From Shinisaurus crocodilurus (taxonomy: Eukaryota; Chordata; Lepidosauria; Squamata; Shinisauridae): a stretch of DNA of 64,000 nucleotides. Location: assembly GCA_021292165.1 (NCBI GenBank), contig CM037877.1:107011858-107075857 (forward strand), written 5' to 3'. Shown piece by piece: positions 56,299 through 64,000 of the stretch. Both the position numbers and the translations under genes were made by a program. How positions within the stretch are numbered: the first letter of the stretch is position 1; each line of letters opens with the position of its first letter. The notes under the pieces are model-generated. The model saw only the letters and a list, made by a program, of their open reading frames with translations, was not told the DNA's origin and did not search any database.

Positions 56299-56686
56299 TA
56301 GGGATGAGAAATTAGTTCAGCAGCTCACATATTAATGCGAACTAACCTAAGTCCACCCTGTCAAACCACTACACAAACAGAAACTCAGTTACCCTTCAAA
56401 GTTCACATTTCTCCAAATTTTACAATTGAGCTCTCCCATCAAAAAATACATGAAAAAAATGTAAATGATATTCAAAAATATATTATAATAGGAAAACTGC
56501 TTGCAAAATAACACGTATATTAGGCAAATATGCATACAAAATGCGTGTATTAGGAAAAATATGCACAATAATGTCTCTGAATTTTCATGCAAACTAAAAA
56601 AAAATAAATCTCAAAGTTTGGGACCAACCAAATTTAAGACTGGAGAAATGCTCACAGTTCGAGTTGAACTGAATTTAAGATCCCTG
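56299..56686. mobile_element. A/T-rich GGGATG-family element, near complete
   Basis: Left end tagggatgagaaattag and right end aagatccctg, with internal repeats of gcaaatatgcatacaaaatg and gtgtattaggaaaaatatgc. The final TA is mutated to TG. No transposase. Confidence 0.5.
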
Positions 56687-57395
56687 ATTTAAAGTATATA
56701 TTTTTCTTCAGAAATACTTACAGAGATGTTCACTATAGTCCACAAAAGCTTATGCCACAATAAATTGTGCCTTTAAGGTGCCACAAGACACTGTTGCTTT
56801 TTCTTCAGTGATACCGTATTTATTCATATGCAAATATAACTGCATAAAAGACTAAGATTTATTTAAGTGCAGAGACAGCCCTAATTTGTAAGAGGCTCTT
56901 AAATCCCAATGGAGCAATTGTGTGTGGGGGGGGGGGGGTACACAGGAGTAGGCCTCAGCACACTGACTCAAAAGTAGACTTTATGCACTTTTACAGTGAA
57001 CTCTGATACATGTCTACTCATAAGCCACATTGAGTTCAGTGGACCTTACTCCCAGCTATGTAGGCACAGGACTGCAGCCTCGGGGTATTATCCAGCCATA
57101 TCTAAACATTTTCTCTCATTGATTTGGGAGAGTTACCTGTGGGTTTCTGCTCACTGCACGTGAAACCAATGGGACTTCAAAGTGCTTCATTTAGGCTGGG
57201 TTTTGGCCTAATCTATTCTTTTCCTGTTTCTAGCTTTGTTTCACATTTCCTCCCTTTTCCAGCCTTTTTTCCAGTGCCAATTCCATTATTTCACCCTGTT
57301 CATACTATATTTCCCCCTGTTCACCCTTCTATTCCTGGATGGTGTAAAACATTGATGGTAGCCATTCTGGTAGATAGTTATTAGATCTTGTCTAC
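56687..57395. other. no gene recognised
   Basis: Contains a G-run at about 56928-56938. No motif-bearing frame. Confidence 0.35.
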
Positions 57396-57399
57396 CATA

Positions 57400-57787
57400 A
57401 GATGCCCTGGTCTCTGGCCCACCAGTAAGAGCTGACAGGGTCTTTTCAGTGGTGGCCCTACACCTTTGGAATGCCCCCCCTCAAGAAGTATATACAGCCT
57501 TGTTGCTTCTGGGTTTTTTGGAGAATTTCTGAGGATGTTTTCATTCCAACCTGCATGGTTAATGTGCTGTGCTTTGAAACCTATTTAGCTGTGACTGGTT
57601 TTAATTAATGGTTCTGAAATTGTAATTTGTTGTTTATTATTTTCTTTCTGATGTTGATTATTCTGTTTATCATGTTATCTTATGTTTCAAATCCTTTTTT
57701 GTAAATGGCAATGTGCCTGGAGAGCTGGGTTAGAAACTATATTTATTATTGTTGTTGTTGTTGTCGTCGTCGTCGTCATCATCATCA

Positions 57788-57825
<38 letters not shown>

Positions 57826-57831
57826 CCATCA
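57400..57831 (+). pseudogene. L2-type LINE 3' end
   Basis: A degraded coding tail (tcagtggtggccctacacct, ttggaatgcccccc) corresponds to the L2 words FSVVAxxLWNAxP. A T-rich 3' UTR follows, then an evolving trinucleotide tail (GTT)n(GTC)n(ATC)n(ATT)n at 57748-57822. Confidence 0.7.
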
Positions 57832-57834
57832 TCA

Positions 57835-60800
57835 ACAAGAACAACACAACAGGGCTTATTCATATGATCTGATAAAAAATATTCCTAGGATTTTAGCTGA
57901 GGACTACAAATAATAAATTGAAACCAAGTATTGAATGTCAAATATTGATCACCATTCTGGGTTTTTTGCATTCAGAAACGGTGAGCCGGAGGGAGCTAAA
58001 GGAGAACGTTCACGAACAGACTCGTGTGAGCCGAACAAGGTGAGTTCGCACTTGCTGAACGGTTCTCCAAAAATTCTCACACAACCCTGTTCTGTCTATC
58101 AAACAAAAATAAAATAGCAATTGATATGGATACTGAATTTGCAATGGAGAAATTTGCAGAGGATTTAGGGAGGAAACCTTGTTTCAGTTCTCTCCTGAAA
58201 CAGCACAGTTCAGTCCAAGAATCTGATCTTTCTCCAGCTTCATTGTGATTCAATACTTGGCACAAAATGTGGGAAACAGTGCCAAACCAGTTTTGGGCCT
58301 TTGCAATTTCAGAGAGAAAATTATTATTTATTCAGATGAAAAGTTCTGTTGTTCCAAAACGCTATAATTTCATAAAAAACAATATCTGTACCTGGTGGAA
58401 ATAATTCAAGGCTGCACTATTCAACTTCAATAACTTAGCCCTATCAATCTTTTATATTTGATACTTGGCTAAAAATTCTTCCAACCATAATGTCATTAAG
58501 AATTACACCAGGAATGTGATTAGGTACATTGCTATCCTCCTTTGAGGAACAACATGACCTTTTTACTTCAGTAATAGGGCTTTAAATCAGAACAGCATGC
58601 TCAAAGTTAAAAGAAAACCTGGAGTTCATCCAGGGTTATCTTCCCAGTTGTCTCAGTGTTGCATCTTTTTCTTGGAATCCCAGTTCTCTGAAGTACATAT
58701 AATGAATACTTTCACACCATGAAAGATGGACTGGGAATGGCAAGGAATGGAGGCTCGCAAGGCCAATTCCTTCATGTTAATCCTGTAAACAAAACATGGG
58801 ACAAGATATCTGTACATCTGTAGGTATACAGGTACGGCTAATTTTCAATCACTTTAAAATAACATCAGCCAGCACTCTTCTGGTCTGCGCTCTTTCCTCC
58901 TATTTCCCTTACAAATTCAGATACTTTATAATATTAGGAGGATTCAGATGACCCACCCCATATGCTGAAAGAACTCATGAGGGGGTCCCAGGGCCACATG
59001 TTCAGAGCACACCAGAAACAGATGTGGATGTACAGAGCTCTTTCATGCAAGAAGAAACTCTGGATCAATCTTCCCTCTTCCCCCCCCCCCATGTGGAGGA
59101 GCTCTATGCACATACATTGGTTCCCACATAGAGCCCCTTCCAATATAGGGAAAATGCGGGTGAGGAGGGCTAGCCTGTGTGCCCCCATGACCCCCCTCGA
59201 GTATTCTTTAAACACATGCAGGAGATAGTCTGACACCTCCCACCCCCAAGTGAAACACAAAGGTGCTCAGAAAGGATTCTTTTTTCCATGAGAAGGGCAG
59301 GGCTCAAGGTTATTTTCTACCTGATGCTTTGAGCCTATTTTATGCTAAACAAAAATGTGATGTAGTATACTGAACAAGGACATGAGCCAAGTAGTCCCTG
59401 GTTCAAATGTTACATTACAAATAAACTCACTGGTTGGCCTTGAGCTATCCTTTTTCAGCCTCAGACCCCATCTGGAATTTCAGGATTGTTGAAATAATGC
59501 ACATGAAGTGCTAGTATACATGAAGTGCTTTGAACACATAGGAAAACGTCTATATACAAATAAAACTGAACAGTAACAACTAAATTCAAACTGAATAAAT
59601 AAATTCAAACTGAGGTGCCAGCATAAAAACACTTACATTATGTACACACTTCAAACTGAGATTACTACTCTGGTGTAAATAAATACCAAAAAATGGGCAC
59701 AACTCACACACTGCTCTCTAAACTAGGTAGTTAAACTCAAGGAGCTAGACAAGGGAATGCTTTAGCAGCATACCCAGTCCACCAGAAGAAATGAAAGTGT
59801 TCAAATAGACACAACTGCTCCCAGTTAGTGACTGATGTTCCAATGATGGGGCATAAGATCTAGATTAATGGTCCACAAATTATGTCAGGGCTCAGTGTCC
59901 AAAAAAGATTTATACAAAACAGCAAGAATATAGTAAAAGTGCCTCTGGACACACTCTGGCAGAGTGCCTTTCCCTGTCCACTCAATGAGTGGCACCCTAC
60001 TCCTCAGAGAGTATTAAGGAGAAGGGCTAACAGCACAGTTGGCATTGTTTCCCATAATCCTGAGTCTCCTGCAGATCACTTTCTGAAAGTTCCTTGGCAA
60101 GCCCCAGCATGCATCAGTTTTCAAATCTACAGATAAAAAGTCTAGGGGATCCAGTCCTTCCCTTTCTCTCAAAGGAATCCACTCCAGGTTTTTCTTTGTT
60201 CCCTGCAGCAGCTCCCCTTCCCACTTGTTTGTTTGTGATCTTAATCAGCCTTATTTCTTTCTGATGTGGAAAGATGAAGTATGATAGAGAAGCCAGTTGT
60301 AAGTGGGGCTGTGGAATGGAGACAGGCTCCAGACATAGAGATCCAGAGGGATTGGGGGAAGTAAAAGAGATTTGAAATGCCTTCTGCTTTCCAGTTAATC
60401 AATCAATTTACAAAGCAAATCTTCCTGTTGTTCTTTAAAAATCTAACTGCAATTGGAATGAAGTGACAAGAGCTTATTCCCTGGAAGATATTTGGAAGGA
60501 TATATTCTCAGGGTATAGGATGGAGGCTTCATCTGAGAAGGTTCTTTAACAGCTACTGCTGCTAAGTTCCAGAAGAATAATGCTGAAGGAGGGAAGCAAG
60601 AGACTGTCTCTGGGAGGCAAGCAGCTTTGCACATGGAGAGGGAGAGAAATTAAAACACTATACTCAGCAGCACCAAAAAGAGATTGAAAATGGTGGGCCT
60701 CCCCCTCCCCAATCAGATTTTCAGTATTTGCAGAAAGGAAACAGAGGGGGAAAAGAAGAAACCTTTGCAGACACTCTTGAGAAATATACTCCCCCCCCCC

Positions 60801-61185
60801 AAATTTACTCCAGGTTTCCCAGGCAGCCTAATCTGGCTGCTGTAATGCAGCCTCCCTCCCTGAGCATTCTTGCTCCCCAAGATGACCCCTAGCCTGCTGG
60901 TAAGTGGGATTATTGAAGACTGTGAACAATTCTGACAAATAGCAATTAGCAATTAATGGAGATGCTTGTTGCAATGCTGAAGGAAGGGACACATTATACA
61001 AGTTTCTGGATTATGTCCTGAACATAGAACTGAAATTAAGTTTCACGAAAGGTCAATGTTCAATAAATTCTCAGAATTTGAGGTCTAGAGTTTGACACAA
61101 AAATTTGGCCTCAAGAATCAAATCCCAGAACTGAAAATCTTGAAAACAACATTTGAAGTGTGCCTGCTTTGATTAGTTAAATCAG
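57835..61185. other. no gene recognised
   Basis: Over 3 kb of largely unique DNA. Frames of fewer than 110 codons are without motifs; C-runs lie at about 59083 and 60791. Confidence 0.4.
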
Positions 61186-61186
61186 G

Positions 61187-61265
61187 GGTGGGCAACTTGT
61201 GGCCCTCCAGATGTTTTGACTTAAAATTCCCATCATCCCTAGCCAGCGTAGCTAATGGCTGAAAT
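61187..61265. mobile_element. hAT-like MITE, left half
   Basis: caggggtgggcaacttgtgg, ccctccagatgttttgact, cccatcatccctagccag; the right arm is missing. Confidence 0.5.
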
Positions 61266-61507
61266 GTTCAACAGTGTGCGAATTTAGGAACATGGTTGCT
61301 GCTGATTACTGTCTGGAATTTCTCCATGTTAGACCACTGGTAACTCCTAAAGGTGTGCTTCTTCATTTTGAACCTGATAACCCTGGATTCCTGCATAAAG
61401 TCATTCTTAAGCAATTGTATACAGCTGCATAGTTAAGTATAGTACAGAACTGGAAGTCTACAAGGCAGCCAACTAAACAGCAGTGGGTTAATAAAATTTG
61501 AGAGACT

Positions 61508-62211
61508 ATGGGCTTCATCGCACAATTGAACAACCCACCATGGCTTATAGTTGTATAAACGAGCCTCGCCGGGCAAAACGGAGGCTGAAATTGGCCCCGC
61601 TCATGCCCTGGCGAGGCCTTACCTTTTTCTTCGGGGCGGCTCGCCTCTCCGCGGCAAGCCGCCCGCGCGGCCCGCTCCGGTCCTGTCGCATCACTTCCGG
61701 GACCGAAAATGAAGCGACAGGCGCATTCTGCGCCTGTGCAGGGTCCCGTCCCGTCATTTCAGGTCCCGGAAGTGACGCGACGGGACTGGAGAAGGCGGAT
61801 CGAGCAGCGCGGAGAACTTCTCCGCACCACTCAGAAGATCGGGTCGGGGGCGCGCCCCCACGGAGAATCGAGTCGCGGGCGCGGAGAGCCCCTGACTCAG
61901 GTTTGGATGCACCTCTACGCATGGCTTATTTAAGCCATGGTGAGCTGTGCACATGCCAGTGGCCAGTGGACATTTTGAATATTCAACCTGCAGCTTGTTG
62001 TGTCATCAGAACCCAGGGACTATGGTCTATGTGAGGGTTGTTTAACCTTTGTATAACCCATGGTCCCCGGATTCAGATGACATGACAAGCTATAGCCAGA
62101 GCTTAAATATTCAAAACCTGCTGCCCAGCATGCTCCAGAACACGCTGCAGCCCACCATGGCTTAAATAAGCCATGATGAGCTGCTTGGATCATGTGAACC
62201 AGGCCAATGAC
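61508..62211. mobile_element. DNA-transposon-like MITE interrupted by the CpG-rich element
   Basis: Left caacccaccatggcttat, right (after the insertion) ttaagccatggtgagctg, and at the far end gcccaccatggcttaaataa and atgtgaaccaggcc. Inverted wording and a sister element at 62394-62790 indicate a family. No coding capacity. Confidence 0.5.
61549..61919 (-). mobile_element. CpG-rich promoter-like retroposon, copy 3, with 10-bp target duplication
   Basis: A 371-bp GC-rich block flanked exactly by catggcttat (61539-61548 and 61920-61929). The host MITE has an uninterrupted equivalent at about 62157-62175, which confirms the insertion. The minus strand carries inverted acttccgg/ccggaagt words, NRF1-like gcgcctg words, and an aaaaaggtaagg splice-donor match at about 61617-61629. 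The longest of three copies; its extra bases are at the cgtagaggtgc end, consistent with full-length or less 5' truncation. Confidence 0.75.
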
Positions 62212-62393
62212 TATGTATAAACCAACTCATCAAGTGCAGCAAACAAGGAATCCTAATTTTAAGAAAGATATTATGCTGCCATAGGTTCCATTTATTTCTT
62301 GTACTGAAGCCCTTCAAATGTTTGATCAAATTCCAGCCAAGTACAGTTGCCTATATATATTTTTTCTGATTAAAACAGACACACTCACACACA

Positions 62394-62790
62394 CAGGGCC
62401 GGTTCACACATCACGGTAACCCACCTTGGCAATAAGCCATGATGAGCTGATTGTTGAGCAAACAACCCATGGTGCGCCCGACAGACGATCATGCTCACTG
62501 TGGGTTGTTCTCCCCCTCCATCCTTCCCCATTGGTCCTCCCAGAAGGTATCCCAGGGGACTTGGTTGCTGAAGCCACCTTGTCTCCTCTCCTCTCCCTGC
62601 CATGATCATGAGCCTTTTTTCACTTACCACGGCTTTTCTCCATTTACCCTTTATTTTCAGAGATTGTGAAAAGTGGAAAAAATTGAAAAAAACCAGCCAC
62701 CCTGCAGGAACTGATCTGGGTTCAGTTGACATGAAAACCCACCATGGCTAGTTACCCATGATGGGTTGTTGTGTCGTGCAAACCAGGTCA
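62394..62790. mobile_element. MITE, CAGGGCCGGTTCACAC family
   Basis: Left end agggccggttcacacatcac and right end ttgtgtcgtgcaaaccaggt are inverted; subterminal ataagccatgatgagctg and ccaccatggctagttacc are also inverted. Related to 61508-62211. Confidence 0.55.
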
Positions 62791-64000
62791 AAATAACACA
62801 CATGTCATGTGGATACATTCCTTATATATGTTGGATAACTTACTTTTTTTTCATTCTTTCATTAGATAGTGAGCTCCTACTTAGACTGTTTCACCGTAGA
62901 TGCCCTACAGCCATATATCAGTGACAGACTCTTCGGGGTTTTTTTTAAAGTGATTTTATTATATCTTCTTTTTGTTGTCTTTTTAAACTTTATTTCGAAA
63001 TAAAATGAAATTTGATAGAAAAAAGAAAATAATGTACTATGTTTCATTGCAATTAATCTATCAGATACTGCTGTTTATTGACTGGGACTGCATGCCAGTT
63101 GTCACAAGCCCTCTTCATGCATTAATCGTGTGAAGCAGGCAACATGTGTTGAAGATACAGCAGGGCTGCACCGCTGGCCCCACCTCCTGCATGTAGGCTC
63201 CCTAGCCGCAACCCTGACATCCACCCCTTGAGTATGGCCATCAGCAGTAGGGACCTCCATGTGTAGACCTCCGTGCTGCAAGTTGGAACCTCAGTTGCAC
63301 AGGGTTCCAGCTCACATATAAGTCTACACTCACGCAAGCTAGGGGTCGGTGAGAAGTAATTGTTTCAGATCAGTTTTGATAAGAATTTACCCAAATTTGC
63401 AAAGTTCTCTGTATTTGGGACAAAAGGAACTTGAGATTAAAAAACAAAAAACTGAATGTGGGGGGGGGGGGGGAAACAAACCTGACAGTTTCATCCAAAC
63501 AGGACCAGGACTTTGAGTGCTTTGCTCTATGAAGTCTGGGTTTGCGTCCCTCTGTATTCATGTTTGTCATGCTGAATTAGGGTTGCCACCCTTTTTTTCT
63601 CTGACAGGCTCCTTATCTTTAATAGCTACTTGGCAGGCAGGTACATCATGATCCTCTCCATGCTGGGAATAGCTGGACCTATTGCATTTGGCTAGTGCAG
63701 ATAGGTGAGCATTTAATTTCAGCTCTCTTTTTTTCCCATGAGAACTTACCAAATATTGCAAAGTTCTTCACATTAGGGAGAGAAAGAATTTGAGATTTTA
63801 AAAAAATCAAATGTGGGAGAAAGCGAAACTAACTAACCCATCCCTATAAATGCCCGTACTCAATGCATGGAATGGATGGGGTGGACAGAATAGGACCAGC
63901 CGTTCCTTCCAATTTGTGGAGCCCCTTTCATGTGATAAATACATGAAGGGGGCCATAGGCGCTGTCAAACACTGCAAAATCTTCAGGTGTCAAATGTAGA
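62791..64000. other. no gene recognised; remnants of the A/T-rich GGGATG family
   Basis: 63365-63480 (with a G14 run) and 63740-63847 share tttgcaaagttct, aacttgagatt/aatttgagatt and an end in cccatcccta. The rest is unique-looking. Confidence 0.35.

Overview
The window reads as nuclear DNA of a squamate reptile (lizard or relative). The evidence is the repeat content: tRNA-derived SINEs of the Sauria type, CR1, L2-like and L1-like LINE remnants, many hAT-type miniature elements with 8-bp target duplications, Helitrons, a Penelope-like fragment and Gypsy-type remnants, all in A+T-rich DNA with vertebrate microsatellites. Nothing bacterial is present. The only convincing intact protein-coding sequence is one 586-codon open exon (35481-37241) for a TOPORS-like RING E3 ligase. 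It has a splice acceptor just before its ATG and a poly(A) signal after it. No upstream exon, tRNA gene, rRNA gene or CRISPR array could be recognised.

Layout. 1-5.6 kb: miniature elements, an 84-bp tandem duplication, a Gypsy integrase C-terminus and a chimeric 5S rRNA/CR1 SINE. 5.6-13.6 kb: largely unique DNA, then MITEs, a Sauria SINE, a second 5S SINE, a composite hAT element with an 8-bp target duplication, a Penelope GIY-YIG fragment, a Helitron split by a CpG-rich insertion, and a LINE ORF end. 13.6-20.3 kb: mostly unique DNA with a Sauria SINE and LINE tails. 20.3-30.5 kb: an L2 reverse-transcriptase remnant, a third 5S SINE, a hAT element carrying GAGTC arrays, a tRNA SINE and a probable LTR with its polypurine tract. 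30.5-35.4 kb: a 353-bp fold-back element with hammerhead-like cores, a CR1 copy interrupted by a hAT MITE, an L2 end and a second Helitron. 35.4-37.7 kb: the TOPORS-like gene. 38.6-48.2 kb: a complete non-autonomous Helitron, a second CpG-rich copy, L1-like ORF2 remnants and a fourth 5S SINE. 48-64 kb: mostly unique DNA, a CR1 copy retaining its RT active-site box, hAT MITEs, an L2 end, and a MITE interrupted by a third CpG-rich copy with a 10-bp target duplication.

The features do not form a pathway. The window is a gene island in a repeat-dense landscape where elements nest in one another, so a relative order of insertion can be read. The most interesting items are the 5S rRNA/CR1 SINE family (4 copies), the CpG-rich promoter-like retroposon (3 copies), the RS-domain-less TOPORS paralogue with SUMO-interaction-like motifs, and the fold-back element with hammerhead-like cores.
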